A stretch of DNA of 64,000 nucleotides from Nocardiopsis alba DSM 43377 (GCF_000341225.1 NZ_ANAC01000005.1:62001-126000), one strand, 5' to 3'; counted from the first letter of the stretch, positions 1-10,203 are shown. Numbers and translations: made by a program. Notes: generated by a model from the sequence alone, not told the origin.

Positions 1-118
1 TAAGGAGGGTCGCGGCGTCGTCGTTCGAGGAACTCTCCCGATGTGCCGCGGGGGTCCTTATCGGAAGTCTGGAGACATCGGGAAGAGGTTTCCCGGTGTG
101 ACGGACCGAGGAGGGCCC

Positions 119-256
119 ATGCACCACGATCTCAGCGCTCAGGCGGCCGACCTGTACCGGGTCGAGATGGAACGTCTCGCCCGGGAGGAGCGGATGGCAC
201 GGGAGGCGAGGAGGACGGAGCGGGAGAAGGAACGTGAGAAGAGGAGGAGGCGGTGA
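119..256 (+). CDS. Small highly charged protein of unknown function (45 aa)
   Basis: I do not recognise a family. The ATG at 119 follows a good GAGGAGGG ribosome-binding site at about 108-115. The first 20 residues could form an amphipathic helix (HDLSAQAADLYRVEMERL). The rest is almost only Arg, Glu and Lys and ends in RRRR, so a helix with mixed charge is likely. An upstream in-frame ATG at 41 would add 26 residues, but the ribosome-binding site favours 119. The gene is convergent with the DUF3592 gene that follows. It could be a small nucleic-acid-associated protein or non-coding; function cannot be inferred. Confidence 0.5.
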   Translation: MHHDLSAQAADLYRVEMERLAREERMAREARRTEREKEREKRRRR

Positions 257-295
257 CACCGCGACCCGGTGGCCGGGTTCGGTCGGGAGGGCGGA

Positions 296-1240
296 TCAGA
301 CCGGGGGCGTCGACCAGAACACGAAGGTCAACGCCACCCCGAGGACGGTGGACACCAGTCCGATGAAGAACAGCGCGACACTCTTGCCCAGAGCCGCGTT
401 CATGTGGCCGACGAGAGCGTGGTCGGCGGGGTGTTCCGGGTCGTAGCGGACCTGGAGGGGCTGGTCGACCACCGGTTCGAAGGAGCCGCTCGCGACCGGA
501 TGACGGTGGTGGACCTCGCGTCCGTCGGCCGCCCGGAAGTGGAGGGTGAACGGGTGGACTCGATAGGTGCGGTGTCGCTCGTTGTTCCCTTTTCGCCGAC
601 GCACTTCGGTCCAGGCGTCGGTGACCACCCCGGTCGCCTCCGCGGTGAGTCTCCGCTCTCCGGTACCACGACGGATCAGGCCGCGGACGGCGAGAACGAG
701 GAATACCGGTCCGAGGACGGCGAACAGGAGCGGGACGAACCTCCCCGCGGCCTCGCCCCCGTTCAGAACTAGGACGCCGACACCCAGGACGAGGGCCGCG
801 CCGCCCACCGCGTACAGCAGGGGCCACACCGGCGAGGGCGGCTTCGGGAGCCCGTGCGGATACAGGGGATAGAGGCCCTGGGGCGGTAGGGGGAACGCCG
901 CGCGCTCCACCCGGATGTTCAGGGGGTCTCCGGCGGCGTACGTCAGCTCGACCGGGGTGCCCTCGCGTACCAGGTAGCCGTTCAGCCCCGATGCGTCGAC
1001 GGCCTCCCAACGGCGGCCGTCGCCCCCCTCCACGGTCACGGTCACCCGGTGGCCGTGGGGAGAGCGTTCCAGCGGATGCACGACGGCGATCACTCCGCGA
1101 GCGCGAACACCGGATCGGTCCAGCTCTCGTACACGTCGGTTCTCCTTGGAGGCGGCCAAGAAGCCGCGTATCCCCTTATAGAGGAAGGAACCGGCGCATA
1201 CGAGGATGATGAGGAGAGGTATGAGGGTCGTGTTGTCCAC
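296..1240 (-). CDS. DUF3592 family membrane protein
   Basis: A 314-residue membrane protein with one N-terminal helix (residues 5-22), a central pair (about 138-160 and 168-188) and a C-terminal helix (about 286-308). Two soluble beta-rich segments lie between them. The second contains VRYDPEHPADHAL (about 264-276), a phrase typical of DUF3592 proteins, and the first has a related segment (VELTYAAGDPLNIRV). The two segments look like duplicated DUF3592 units. The biochemical role of the family is unknown; localisation in the cytoplasmic membrane follows from the helices. It stands alone on the minus strand, followed at some distance by TIGR03089 in the same direction. Confidence 0.8.
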   Translation of the reverse strand: MDNTTLIPLLIILVCAGSFLYKGIRGFLAASKENRRVRELDRSGVRARGVIAVVHPLERSPHGHRVTVTVEGGDGRRWEAVDASGLNGYLVREGTPVELTYAAGDPLNIRVERAAFPLPPQGLYPLYPHGLPKPPSPVWPLLYAVGGAALVLGVGVLVLNGGEAAGRFVPLLFAVLGPVFLVLAVRGLIRRGTGERRLTAEATGVVTDAWTEVRRRKGNNERHRTYRVHPFTLHFRAADGREVHHRHPVASGSFEPVVDQPLQVRYDPEHPADHALVGHMNAALGKSVALFFIGLVSTVLGVALTFVFWSTPPV

Positions 1241-1314
1241 CGGGTCGTTCTAACAGAGCGGACCTATGGGTGGAAAGGTCCGTAACCGGCCATCGCCCCT
1301 TTTCGAGGTGCCGG

Positions 1315-2112
1315 TCAGCTCACTCGCCGGAAGGGGAGATCCTCGTCGAGGCCCTCACCGAACAGGACGGTCACCCGCTCGGCGCTCAGCCTCTTGAGGA
1401 AACGCTCCCGCTCGCCCTCGGCCGGGGCGGGCGTCACGACCAAGGGGGCACCGGACACCACCGCCGCCAGGAGCACCGAGAGATCCTCGCCCAGGGCGCT
1501 CAATGGAGCGTCCGAGGGGACCACGACCGCCAACCGGTCGTCCTCTCCCAGTTCCCACGCGCGGGCGCGTTCACGTCCGGCGGCCACCAGTTCGGCCCCG
1601 GTGAACGTCCGACCGTTCGATTCCAGAGCGGGCTCCTCGGCGGAGACCCGATAGGCCGGGAAGTGGTCCCCGTGCCCGCGCACCTCCACGGTGTAGTCCG
1701 TGACCATCGGCGGGACCTCGCGCATCGGCATCCCGAGGGAATCGAGCGAGGTGCCCACGACCTCCTCGGCGCCCCCGTCCAGAGCCGCGTCCAACCGACC
1801 TTCGTCGGTCACCGCGACCTCCGTGCCCGGAGCGACCCCGTCACCCTCCAGCACCACGGCGGCCCCCACCGACCAGGCGGACAGCGCCCACGCCAACGAC
1901 TGCCAGTGCACGGGCAGCGCCACCGCGATCCGGTCGCCCGGCTGGGTACCGAACCCGTCCACCAGCATGTTCGAGGTCTTGGAGACCCAGTTGTCGAGGG
2001 TCGCCCGCGACAGCTCCACCCGATCGCCGAGATCGTCGTAGGAGGTCACGAACGGGCGGGAGGGCTCGGAGGCGACGAGGGCACGCCACAGGGGCGCGGG
2101 AGAATCGGACAT
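1315..2112 (-). CDS. TIGR03089 family protein (AMP-binding-enzyme-like, N-terminal part only)
   Basis: A 265-residue protein resembling the N-terminal part of acyl-CoA synthetase/AMP-binding enzymes, for example FVTSYDD, ATLDNWVSKTSNML and GDRIAVALPVHWQSLAWALSAWSVGA. It stops before the AMP-binding signature motifs, as is normal for the TIGR03089 family. Catalytic adenylation is therefore unlikely. The start ATG is at 2112. In actinobacteria the family commonly sits by cell-wall polysaccharide genes and near fbiA/fbiB, which matches this window. It is divergent from the membrane glycosyltransferase at 2248. The role is unknown. Confidence 0.85.
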   Translation of the reverse strand: MSDSPAPLWRALVASEPSRPFVTSYDDLGDRVELSRATLDNWVSKTSNMLVDGFGTQPGDRIAVALPVHWQSLAWALSAWSVGAAVVLEGDGVAPGTEVAVTDEGRLDAALDGGAEEVVGTSLDSLGMPMREVPPMVTDYTVEVRGHGDHFPAYRVSAEEPALESNGRTFTGAELVAAGRERARAWELGEDDRLAVVVPSDAPLSALGEDLSVLLAAVVSGAPLVVTPAPAEGERERFLKRLSAERVTVLFGEGLDEDLPFRRVS

Positions 2113-2247
2113 GGGCTCATGCTACTTTCCCGGCGCCCGGACCCGACCCACAAGGCCGAGGTGACCGGGGGTGTGGGTGTTTGTCATGGCCGCTCCGAGA
2201 AGGCCGATCGGTGTGCGTACGATGCCGGAAGCTGTCAGAGTTGCCCC

Positions 2248-4290
2248 ATGCGTCTGCTTCCCGGACGGCTCCTCGCCCGCGTGACCGCGCTTCCCGCGAT
2301 CGCCCTCTCCGCCTGGCTTCTCGTCGCCTTTCCGCTTCTGGTCGGCGGTTGGTTCACCCCGATGATCGGCCTCGTGCTGGGGTTGCCCGCCGTGGTGGCC
2401 GCCGGTGCCCTCCTGCCCCGACTGGTCCCCGACCTGGACGACGTCCCCTGGTGGCCGGTGGTGGCGGTCCTGCTGATCACCGTGGCCTTCGCCGCGGTCC
2501 AGATCGCCTACCACGCCGAGGCCCTGGTCATCCGTAGGGATCCCGCGTCCTACGCCATGTACACGACGTGGATCGCCGAATACGGGCACCTGCCCATCCC
2601 ACAGCAGCGGGAGCTGATCGCGGGGGACGATCCCGCGTTGAGCTACCAGAGCCTGGCGCATTACGAGCGCGACGACGTCATCTGGCCCCAGTTCATGGCC
2701 GGAGCGCCCCTGGTGCTCTCGATCGGCTACTGGCTCGGCGGTCTCGACGGCATGCTCGTCACCACCCCGATCCTGGGAGCCCTCGGGGTCCTCACCTTCG
2801 CGGGGCTCACCGCGCGTCTGGTCGGAGCGCGCTGGGCGCCCCTGGCCGCCCTGGTACTGGCGATCTGCCTGCCTCAACAGTGGGTCAGCAGGTTCACCTA
2901 CAGTGAGCCCCTCGCCCAGATCCTCCTGCTCGGCGGGCTGGTGATCGCGTTCGACGCCCTGTCCCGGCGCAGCGCCCTCACGGATCGTTGGAGTGCGGTC
3001 CACACCCTCGCGGCCACCGCGGGCGTGGTGTTCGGACTCGGCGTCCTGGTGCGGATCGACGCCATCCGCGATCTGCTCCCGGTCATCGGTTTCATCGGTC
3101 TGCTGCTCGTCGCGCGAAGGGGGCAGGCCCTCCCGCTGCTCGGAGGGCTCGTCGTCGGCGTGGCGTACGGGCTCGTCGCGGGCTACGGCTATTCACTCCC
3201 GTACCTGGAATACCTGTCGGACTCCATGGTCCCGCTGCTCCTCATCAGCGGAGGGGTCGTCTTCGCCACGGTCGTACTCACCGCGGCCCTGTGGCGCCAC
3301 GGACCACCGCACACCGAACGCGTCCGATGGCTGCCCGACGCGGTCGCGGGGGTCACCGTCCTGGTGATGGTCGGTTTCGCCGTCCGACCCCTGCTGTGGC
3401 CGGACTACGGGCACGGCAGCGACTTCACCGACCAGTGGGTGGCGGCGGTCCAAGGCTTCGAGGGGCTGCCGATCGAGGGCAGCCGCACCTACTACGACAT
3501 GAGCCTGTACTGGGTGGGCTGGTACGTGGGGCTGGGCGCCGTGCTGTTCGCCTCCCTCGGCGTGGCCCTCGTCCTGAGGCGGCTCGCCCTGCGCCGCGAC
3601 CTCTGGTGGATGTTGCCCGCCATGCTGTTGGTGTGGACGGTGACCACCACGCTCCTGCGTCCGGCCATCACCCCCGACCACCCCTGGGCCAGTCGACGGC
3701 TGATCGTGCTGGTCATCCCGGCGTTCATCCTCTTCGCCCTGTGGTTCCTGGCCAGGCTGACCCGCTACTGCGAGGCGGTCGCCCGCAACACCGGACAGCG
3801 GTCCCTCATGCGGTCGCTGCCCCCGGTCGTGGTCGCCGGGGCCGTCGCCTCCCTGCTGGTCCCCACCGCCGCCACCTCGGCCGCGGGGATCATGGGCTAC
3901 CGCCAGGACGTGGGGACGGTCGCCGAGACGGAACGCCTGTGCGCCTCGCTCCCGCCGAAGGCGTCGGTGCTCGTGGTCGACTCCGGCATGGCGGGTGGTT
4001 ACATGCCGCTCATCCGCAACGTCTGCGGCGCCCCCACCGCCGCCCTGAACGACCACAGCCCCGAGGCCGTCGAACGGGTGACCGCCGCCGTGTACGAACG
4101 TGGCCGCGTCCCCGTGCTCGCCGCACCGGAGTGGGCGACGCTCGACGAGCTCACCGGGAACGGGGCCGACGCCGAGCGGCACTTCCACGTGATCGCGGAC
4201 ATGGACCCGAGTACGCTCATGACACCCCCGACCGGCTCCTGGGACTTCCAGGGCAGTGTGTGGACCGTCGTCCCACCGGCTCCGGAGTGA
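2248..4290 (+). CDS. GT-C-like polytopic membrane glycosyltransferase
   Basis: A 680-residue protein with about 12 hydrophobic helices. The first extracytoplasmic loop carries RRDPASYAMYTTWIAEYG (around residues 95-112), where an acidic residue in loop 1 is what GT-C enzymes use for catalysis. GT-C enzymes take polyprenyl-phosphate sugars and transfer them outside the membrane. The C-terminal about 140 residues form a soluble extracytoplasmic domain. I chose ATG 2248 because the hydrophobic N-terminus starts there; no strong ribosome-binding site is visible. A polyprenyl-phosphate-type GT2 (4364) and a GT4 (5281) follow in the same direction, so the set probably builds and exports a glycan or glycolipid. 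Acceptor and sugar are not known. Confidence 0.75.
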   Translation: MRLLPGRLLARVTALPAIALSAWLLVAFPLLVGGWFTPMIGLVLGLPAVVAAGALLPRLVPDLDDVPWWPVVAVLLITVAFAAVQIAYHAEALVIRRDPASYAMYTTWIAEYGHLPIPQQRELIAGDDPALSYQSLAHYERDDVIWPQFMAGAPLVLSIGYWLGGLDGMLVTTPILGALGVLTFAGLTARLVGARWAPLAALVLAICLPQQWVSRFTYSEPLAQILLLGGLVIAFDALSRRSALTDRWSAVHTLAATAGVVFGLGVLVRIDAIRDLLPVIGFIGLLLVARRGQALPLLGGLVVGVAYGLVAGYGYSLPYLEYLSDSMVPLLLISGGVVFATVVLTAALWRHGPPHTERVRWLPDAVAGVTVLVMVGFAVRPLLWPDYGHGSDFTDQWVAAVQGFEGLPIEGSRTYYDMSLYWVGWYVGLGAVLFASLGVALVLRRLALRRDLWWMLPAMLLVWTVTTTLLRPAITPDHPWASRRLIVLVIPAFILFALWFLARLTRYCEAVARNTGQRSLMRSLPPVVVAGAVASLLVPTAATSAAGIMGYRQDVGTVAETERLCASLPPKASVLVVDSGMAGGYMPLIRNVCGAPTAALNDHSPEAVERVTAAVYERGRVPVLAAPEWATLDELTGNGADAERHFHVIADMDPSTLMTPPTGSWDFQGSVWTVVPPAPE

Positions 4291-4363
4291 ACCGCGTTCC
4301 CGTTCCCGACGGCGACCGCCGTGCCGGGGACCCGCCACCGACCGCCCCGTCGAGAAGAACCGT

Positions 4364-5284
4364 ATGAGCCACAGCGAAGAGCACACCGACGACCCTTCCG
4401 TACGGGTCACTATCGTCCTGCCCTGCTACAACGAGGAAGAGCACGTCGTCGACGAGGTCAAGCGGATCTGCTCGGCCATGGACGCCTCCGGATACGGATA
4501 CGAACTGCTCGCGGTGGACGACGCCTCCAACGACGGCACCCTGGCCCGGCTGCGCGACGTCGAACACCTCTTCCCGCACATGCGGGTGGTGGCCTTCGGG
4601 CACAACGGGGGAGCGGGGACCGTTCGACGCATCGGCAGCCAACGGGCGCGCGGCGAGTACGTCGTGTGGACCGACGCGGACATGAGCTACCCCAACGAGC
4701 GCATCCCCGAACTGGTGGCCAGGCTCGACGCCTCACCGGAGATCGACCAGGTGGTCGGGGCGCGCACCCAGGAGATGGGGACGCACAAGCTGTTGCGGGT
4801 CCCGGCCAAGTGGATGATCCGCAAGATCGCCGAACGCCTCACCAACACCAGGATCCCCGACCTCAACTCCGGCCTGCGGGTGTTCCGTAGGGACGTGGCC
4901 CGCCCCTACCTGCGACTGCTGCCGCCCGGCTTCTCCTGCGTCACCACGATCACCCTGGCGTTCCTGTCCAACCAGCATCGGGTCGAGTACGTGCCCATCG
5001 AGTACGCCAAGCGCGCGGGCACCTCCAAGTTCCACTTCGTGCGCGACGCCTACCGGTACATCCTCCAGGTGCTGCGCATGGTCATGTACTTCAACCCGCT
5101 CAAGGTGCTCATGCCGCCCGCGCTGTGGCTCCTGGGGCTGGGGACCGTCAAGTTCGTCTACGACCAGGTACAACAGCCGCTCTACATCCCCAACAACACC
5201 GTCATGATCCTCATGACCGGGTTGATCTTCGCGGCGATCGCCTTGTTGGCCGACCTCATCGTGCGTTCCAGGGAGCACCCGTGA
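4364..5284 (+). CDS. Glycosyltransferase family 2, polyprenyl-phosphate sugar synthase type
   Basis: A 306-residue protein with a GT-A fold at the N-terminus: VRVTIVLPCYNEEEHV (about 12-27), VDDASNDGT for nucleotide binding and WTDADMSYP as the DXD-type metal site. After about residue 240 come two hydrophobic helices. This is the layout of dolichyl/polyprenyl-phosphate sugar synthases with a membrane anchor. It would transfer a sugar from a nucleotide sugar to polyprenyl phosphate on the cytoplasmic face and so make the donor for the GT-C protein upstream. ATG 4364 is preceded by GAGAAGAA. Its stop overlaps the GTG of the next gene by four bases (GTGA), which shows translational coupling. Confidence 0.88.
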   Translation: MSHSEEHTDDPSVRVTIVLPCYNEEEHVVDEVKRICSAMDASGYGYELLAVDDASNDGTLARLRDVEHLFPHMRVVAFGHNGGAGTVRRIGSQRARGEYVVWTDADMSYPNERIPELVARLDASPEIDQVVGARTQEMGTHKLLRVPAKWMIRKIAERLTNTRIPDLNSGLRVFRRDVARPYLRLLPPGFSCVTTITLAFLSNQHRVEYVPIEYAKRAGTSKFHFVRDAYRYILQVLRMVMYFNPLKVLMPPALWLLGLGTVKFVYDQVQQPLYIPNNTVMILMTGLIFAAIALLADLIVRSREHP

Positions 5285-6399
5285 ACCCGCGGATCACCCT
5301 TGTAGGCCCGGCCCATCCCTACAAGGGCGGCGGGGCACGGCACACCACCGAGCTGGCCCATCATCTGGCCGGAGCGGGACACCGGACCCGGATCGAGTCG
5401 TGGGCGGCCCAGTACCCCTCGGCGCTCTACCCGGGCGAGCAGACCATCACCGCCCCCGAGGGAGAGCCGTTCGCCGACACCCGCCACGCGCTGGCCTGGT
5501 ACCGGCCGGACGGCTGGTGGGCCACCGGCCGCCGTCTGGCACGTTCGGAGGACCTGGTGGTGCTCACCCTGTTCTCGCCGGTCCAGGTCCCCGCCTACCT
5601 GGGCGTCCTCGCCGGGCTGCGCTCGGTCCGCGGTCGACGGGCCCGGGTGGTGGTGTTGTGCCACAACGTCCTGCCGCACGAACGTCGAGCCGTGGACGTC
5701 TCACTCGTCCGCGCTCTGCTGCGCCGGGTCGACGGGGTCCTGACCCACACCGACGAGCAGGCCCACCTCGCCGAGGGGCTGCTGGGCTTCGGGCGGCGCC
5801 GTCCTCTGGTCGCGTCGATGCCGCCGCACCTGCCCGAGACCGGTGGGGAGCGGGCGCATCCGGGGGGAGAGGCCGGCGAGCGACGCCACCTGCTGTTCCT
5901 CGGGATCGTCCGCCCTTACAAGGGGGTGGACGTGCTGCTGCGGGCCATGGCCGAGGGCGTCCCCGGCGACGTGACCCTCACGGTGGCGGGCGAGTTCTGG
6001 GGCGGTTCCGAGGAGACGGTCGCCCTGATCCGGAGACTGGGCCTGGTCGATCGGGTCCATCTGCGCGAGGGGTACGTCCCCGCCGAGGAACTTCCGAAGC
6101 TGTTCGCCGAGGCCGACGCGATGGTCCTGCCCTACCGGGCCGCCACCGCGAGCCAGAACGTGTGGCTGGCCCACGAACACGGGCTCCCGGTCGTCGCGAC
6201 CCGGGCGGGCGCGCTCGCCGACCACGTCCGGGAAGGGGTGGACGGCCTGTTGTGCGCCCCCGACGACGTCGCCGACCTGGCGCGCGTGTTGGCGGAGTTC
6301 TACCGACCGGGTGTCCCCGAGCGCCTGCGCGCCGGGGTGCGTCCGGTGGACGCCGAACCGTACTGGAAGGCCTACATCGAACGCCTCCTGGAGGCCTGA
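5281..6399 (+). CDS. Glycosyltransferase family 4
   Basis: A 372-residue GT-B enzyme. The N-terminus ITLVGPAHPYKGGGARHTTELA is a typical acceptor-domain start with a glycine-rich loop. The C-terminal donor domain has LFLGIVRPYKGVDVLLRAM and EHGLPVVATRAGALADHV, the EX7E region of retaining GT4 enzymes. Here the second acid appears to be Asp in place of the usual Glu. Start GTG 5281 overlaps the upstream stop as GTGA. The protein has no membrane span, so it acts in the cytoplasm or at the membrane surface. Substrate is unknown; context says glycan or glycolipid assembly with the two preceding transferases. Confidence 0.88.
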   Translation: MNPRITLVGPAHPYKGGGARHTTELAHHLAGAGHRTRIESWAAQYPSALYPGEQTITAPEGEPFADTRHALAWYRPDGWWATGRRLARSEDLVVLTLFSPVQVPAYLGVLAGLRSVRGRRARVVVLCHNVLPHERRAVDVSLVRALLRRVDGVLTHTDEQAHLAEGLLGFGRRRPLVASMPPHLPETGGERAHPGGEAGERRHLLFLGIVRPYKGVDVLLRAMAEGVPGDVTLTVAGEFWGGSEETVALIRRLGLVDRVHLREGYVPAEELPKLFAEADAMVLPYRAATASQNVWLAHEHGLPVVATRAGALADHVREGVDGLLCAPDDVADLARVLAEFYRPGVPERLRAGVRPVDAEPYWKAYIERLLEA

Positions 6400-6422
6400 A
6401 CGGGGCCGGCCGTCGTGAGGCG

Positions 6423-7373
6423 TCAGGCGCGTTCGGGCTCGGGCTCGGGGGCGGCCGGGGCTCTGGACAGGGCCAGGGACAGTCCGGCCCACCCCACGTC
6501 GGCGACGGTCATCACCAGACGGGAGAGCACCGCCACCATCAGCGCGGCTCCGGCGTCCACCACCGGGGCCAACGCCACCACCAGGACCACCTCGCGCACG
6601 CCCAGCCCGGCCGGGGCGAACACCACGAGCAGCCCCAGGGTCCAGGCGAGCGCGTACGCGCCCACCGCGGGTCCGAGCGAACGCAGGGCGTCGCCGCCCA
6701 CGGCCCAGGTCAACAACCACACGTGCAGGCCCAGCGGGATCCAGGCGACGAGGGTCCAACCGACCGAGGCCGCCACCGCGCCCCCGCCGATCCGTAGGGG
6801 GCCGGCCTCGGCGACCTCGCGGAACCGGGCGAAGGGGCGGGCCGCGACACGAAGCCCCAGCCCCAGGATCCGAGGGTGCAGGCAGGCGAGCAGGACGGGG
6901 GCGGCGGCCAGCGCCCACCACCAGCGGCGGGCCGCCTCGACGGAGGACAGCGGAAGCGCCACCGCCGCCACCGCGAGACTCACCGACACCGTCACCGCGA
7001 TCGCCACCAGGGTCGCCGTGGCTCCGCGGGAGCGGGGCACGTTCCAGTCCCGGGCCAGCTCCACCTGGGCGACGAAGGCCCATACCGACCCGGGAAGGTA
7101 CTTGCCGAGCTGACCGACGAACATCACCCGCGCGGCGGCGGCACGTGGCAGAGGGGAGCCCAGCCCGGACAGCAGCGACCGCCAGGCGAGCATCTGAGCG
7201 GCCAACCCGGCCATGCCGGCCAGGACGGCGGTGGGCGGCACCCAGAGCGGGAGGTCGGTCACGGCCCCGCGCGCCTGGGTCCAGTTGGTGTGCAACGCCA
7301 GCCCCGCGCAGGCGCACACCAGCACGAGGAGGAGAAGGCGGATCCACACGTTGTGTCGCAGCCGAGTCAGCAC
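6423..7373 (-). CDS. UPF0104 / lysylphosphatidylglycerol synthase transmembrane-region family protein
   Basis: A 316-residue protein with about eight membrane helices. It carries GQLGKYLPGSVW (about residues 88-99) and APAGLGVRE (about 253-261), the two conserved signatures of the YbhN/AglD-like UPF0104 family, related to the membrane half of MprF. There is no cytosolic synthetase domain, so it is not a lysyl-PG synthase itself. Members often sit beside glycosyltransferases and are suspected to move or handle lipid-linked intermediates (inference). It is convergent with the GT4 gene, 23 bases away, and divergent from fbiC. The C-terminal tail (APEPEPERA) is short and acidic. Confidence 0.85.
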   Translation of the reverse strand: MLTRLRHNVWIRLLLLVLVCACAGLALHTNWTQARGAVTDLPLWVPPTAVLAGMAGLAAQMLAWRSLLSGLGSPLPRAAAARVMFVGQLGKYLPGSVWAFVAQVELARDWNVPRSRGATATLVAIAVTVSVSLAVAAVALPLSSVEAARRWWWALAAAPVLLACLHPRILGLGLRVAARPFARFREVAEAGPLRIGGGAVAASVGWTLVAWIPLGLHVWLLTWAVGGDALRSLGPAVGAYALAWTLGLLVVFAPAGLGVREVVLVVALAPVVDAGAALMVAVLSRLVMTVADVGWAGLSLALSRAPAAPEPEPERA

Positions 7374-7517
7374 CCCGCAAGCCTAACCGGCGCGACCCCT
7401 CCCTTTCCGTTCGTCCACAGGGCGGATCCGTCCGGCCTCGACGGCCCCGGGATCCGCCCTCGATCCGACGGCGGGTGCGGCTGTCTCCGTGGTGGGGCGG
7501 GAACGTAGGGTGCACCT

Positions 7518-10151
7518 ATGAGTGGTGCGAACGAGCCGGATCCCGTCCCCATCCCCACCCCCACGGCATCGTCCATACGCAGGGCGTTGGCCCGTGCCCG
7601 AGACGGCAAGACCCTGGACGCCACCGAGGTGGAGACCCTCCTGCACGCGCGAGGAGAGGAACTCGACCGCCTCCTCGAATACGCCGGACGGGTCCGCGAC
7701 GCGGGCCTGGAGGCCTCCGGCCGAGGCGCCGTGATCACCTATAGCCGCAAGGTGTTCGTCCCCCTCACCCGCCTGTGCCGCGATCGTTGCCACTACTGCA
7801 CCTTCGCCACGGTCCCCGGCCGTCTCGAAGCCCCCTACATGTCCCCGGACGAGGTTCTGGAGATCGCCCGAAAAGGCGCGGAGATGGGCTGCAAGGAGGT
7901 CCTCATCACCCTGGGGGACCGCCCCGAGGACCGGTGGAGGCAGGCGGCGGAGTGGCTCGACTCCCGCGGCTACGACGACACCCTGTCCTACGTTCGGGCC
8001 ATGGCGATCATGGTGCTGGAGGAGACGGGGCTGCTCCCACACCTCAACCCGGGTGTGCTCACCTGGTCCGACCTCCAGCGCCTGAAGTCGGTCTCCCCCT
8101 CCATGGGCATGATGCTGGAGACCACCTCGCGCCGACTCTTCAGAGAGAAGGGCCAGGCCCACTACGGCAGCCCCGACAAGGATCCGGCCGTCCGGCTGCG
8201 CGCCCTGGAGGACGCCGGCCGTTCCAGCGTGCCCTTCACCACCGGCCTCCTACTGGGCATCGGCGAGACGCTCGCCGACCGGGCCGAGTCGATCTTCGCG
8301 ATGCGCGGGGTCTCCCGCCGCTACGGCGGCGTTCAGGAGATCATCGTGCAGAACTTCCGCGCCAAACCGGACACCGCGATGATGCACCGTCCCGACGCAG
8401 AACGGGAGGAGATGGCCGCCACCATCGCCGTCACCCGTCTGGTCATGGGCCCCAAGGCGCACATCCAGGCCCCGCCCAACCTCATCGGCGCCGAGAACGG
8501 CGGAGTGGACGAGTACGCGCTCATGATCCGGGCGGGCATCGACGACTGGGGCGGCGTCTCGCCGCTCACCGCGGATCACGTCAACCCCGAACGTCCCTGG
8601 CCGCAGATCGACGATCTGGCCGAACGCACCGCCGCCCAGGGCTTCACACTGCGTGAGCGCCTCACCGTCTACCCCGAGTACATTCGGGCCGGCGAGCCCT
8701 GGGTCGACCCGCGTCTGCGCGGACACATCGACGCCCTGGTGGATCCGGCCACCGGTCTGGCCCGCGAGGACGCCGTACCGGTGGGCCGCCCCTGGCAGGA
8801 GCCGGAGGCGGTCCTGGTCTCCACCGGCCGCACCGACCTGCACACCGGCATCGACTCCGAGGGACGTACCGAGGATCGGCGCGGCGACTTCGACGCGGTC
8901 TACGGGGACTGGGACGAGCTCGCCCCCGGGGTCGACCGCCGCGGAGCGGTGCCCCGACGCGCGGACCCGGAGATCGCCGCGGCCCTGCGCAGCGCCGAAC
9001 GCGATCCGGCGGGGCTCTCCGACGACGAGGCGCTCGCCCTGCTGCACGCCGACGACGACGCCCTGGAAGCCCTCACCGGCCTGGCCGATCGGGTGCGCCG
9101 CGACACCGTCGGCGACGACGTCACCTATGTCGTCACCAGGAACATCAACTTCACCAACGTCTGTTACACCGGCTGCCGTTTCTGCGCCTTCGCGCAGCGG
9201 CGCACCGACGCCGACGCCTACACGCTCTCGCTCGACCAGGTCGCCGACCGTGCCGAGGAGGCGTGGAAGGCCGGCGCCACCGAGGTGTGCATGCAGGGCG
9301 GCATCCACCCGGACCTGCCCGGTACCGCCTACTTCGACATCGCGGCCGCCGTGCGCGAACGCGTGCCGGACATGCACATCCACGCCTTCAGCCCGATGGA
9401 GGTGGTCAACGGCGCTGCCCGCACCGACCTGCCGATCCGCGAGTGGCTGACCCGGGCACGGGAGGCCGGGCTCGATTCCATCCCCGGCACGGCGGCGGAG
9501 ATCCTCGACGACGAGGTCCGCTGGATCCTCACCAAGGGCAAGCTGCCCGCGCGCGAGTGGATCGAGGTGATCACCACCGCCCACGACCTGGGGATCCCCA
9601 CCACCTCCACGATGATGTACGGCCACGTGGACTCCCCCCACCACTGGGTCGCCCACCTCAAGCTGCTGCGCTCCCTTCAGGAACGCTCCCTCGAACACAA
9701 CGGGCGCCCCGGCTTCACCGAGTTCGTCCTGTTGCCGTTCGTGCACACCAGCGCGCCGATCTACCTGGCCGGCCTGGCCCGCACCGGCCCGACGGTCCGG
9801 GAGAACCGGGCGGTCCACGCCCTGGCCCGGCTGCTCCTGCACGGTCGGATCGACAACATCCAGGGCTCGTGGGTCAAGTTGGCCGAGGATACGTTCCGAC
9901 GGCTGCTCGAGGGCGGGGTCAACGACGCGGGCGGCACCCTCATGGAGGAGACCATCAGCCGTATGGCGGGCTCCGGTCAGGGCTCGTACAAGACGATCAG
10001 TGACATCAAGGCGCTGGTGGAGCCGACCGGCCGGCCGCTGCGTCAGCGGACCACCACGTATGGTCCGGTCTCCGAGGAGCGTCTGCGCGCGGCGGAGGCC
10101 AGCGACGGTGTCGCCCCCGGCATCCTGCGCCCCCGTCTCCCCCTGGTCTGA
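7518..10151 (+). CDS. fbiC: FO synthase, bifunctional CofG/CofH (FbiC)
   Basis: An 877-residue fusion of two radical SAM enzymes that together make 7,8-didemethyl-8-hydroxy-5-deazariboflavin (FO), the chromophore of coenzyme F420, from a pyrimidine intermediate and tyrosine. The CofG half carries C87-X3-C91-X2-C94 ([11 protein letters not shown]). The CofH half carries C549-X3-C553-X2-C556 ([11 protein letters not shown]). Both triads bind a [4Fe-4S] cluster. Length and order match actinobacterial FbiC. The ATG at 7518 fits the conserved start; the product is cytoplasmic. It is divergent from the UPF0104 gene and closes with a strong hairpin at 10169-10203. fbiA and fbiB lie 3 kb downstream on the opposite strand. 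Confidence 0.97.
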   Translation: MSGANEPDPVPIPTPTASSIRRALARARDGKTLDATEVETLLHARGEELDRLLEYAGRVRDAGLEASGRGAVITYSRKVFVPLTRLCRDRCHYCTFATVPGRLEAPYMSPDEVLEIARKGAEMGCKEVLITLGDRPEDRWRQAAEWLDSRGYDDTLSYVRAMAIMVLEETGLLPHLNPGVLTWSDLQRLKSVSPSMGMMLETTSRRLFREKGQAHYGSPDKDPAVRLRALEDAGRSSVPFTTGLLLGIGETLADRAESIFAMRGVSRRYGGVQEIIVQNFRAKPDTAMMHRPDAEREEMAATIAVTRLVMGPKAHIQAPPNLIGAENGGVDEYALMIRAGIDDWGGVSPLTADHVNPERPWPQIDDLAERTAAQGFTLRERLTVYPEYIRAGEPWVDPRLRGHIDALVDPATGLAREDAVPVGRPWQEPEAVLVSTGRTDLHTGIDSEGRTEDRRGDFDAVYGDWDELAPGVDRRGAVPRRADPEIAAALRSAERDPAGLSDDEALALLHADDDALEALTGLADRVRRDTVGDDVTYVVTRNINFTNVCYTGCRFCAFAQRRTDADAYTLSLDQVADRAEEAWKAGATEVCMQGGIHPDLPGTAYFDIAAAVRERVPDMHIHAFSPMEVVNGAARTDLPIREWLTRAREAGLDSIPGTAAEILDDEVRWILTKGKLPAREWIEVITTAHDLGIPTTSTMMYGHVDSPHHWVAHLKLLRSLQERSLEHNGRPGFTEFVLLPFVHTSAPIYLAGLARTGPTVRENRAVHALARLLLHGRIDNIQGSWVKLAEDTFRRLLEGGVNDAGGTLMEETISRMAGSGQGSYKTISDIKALVEPTGRPLRQRTTTYGPVSEERLRAAEASDGVAPGILRPRLPLV

Positions 10152-10168
10152 CCGAGGAGGCGCGAAGA

Positions 10169-10203
10169 AGGGGCGGGACGCCGGGGGATGGCGTCCCGCC
10201 CCT
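10169..10203 (+). terminator. Perfect 14-bp hairpin after fbiC
   Basis: Arms 10169-10182 (AGGGGCGGGACGCC) and 10190-10203 are perfectly complementary with a seven-base loop. No T-run follows, as is common in high-GC actinobacteria. It lies between the convergent fbiC and chitinase genes and can serve both directions. Confidence 0.75.

Noticed and set aside
1-118. Possible gene end at the window start
   Set aside because: The first bases contain in-frame stops and no recognisable protein end; too short to support.
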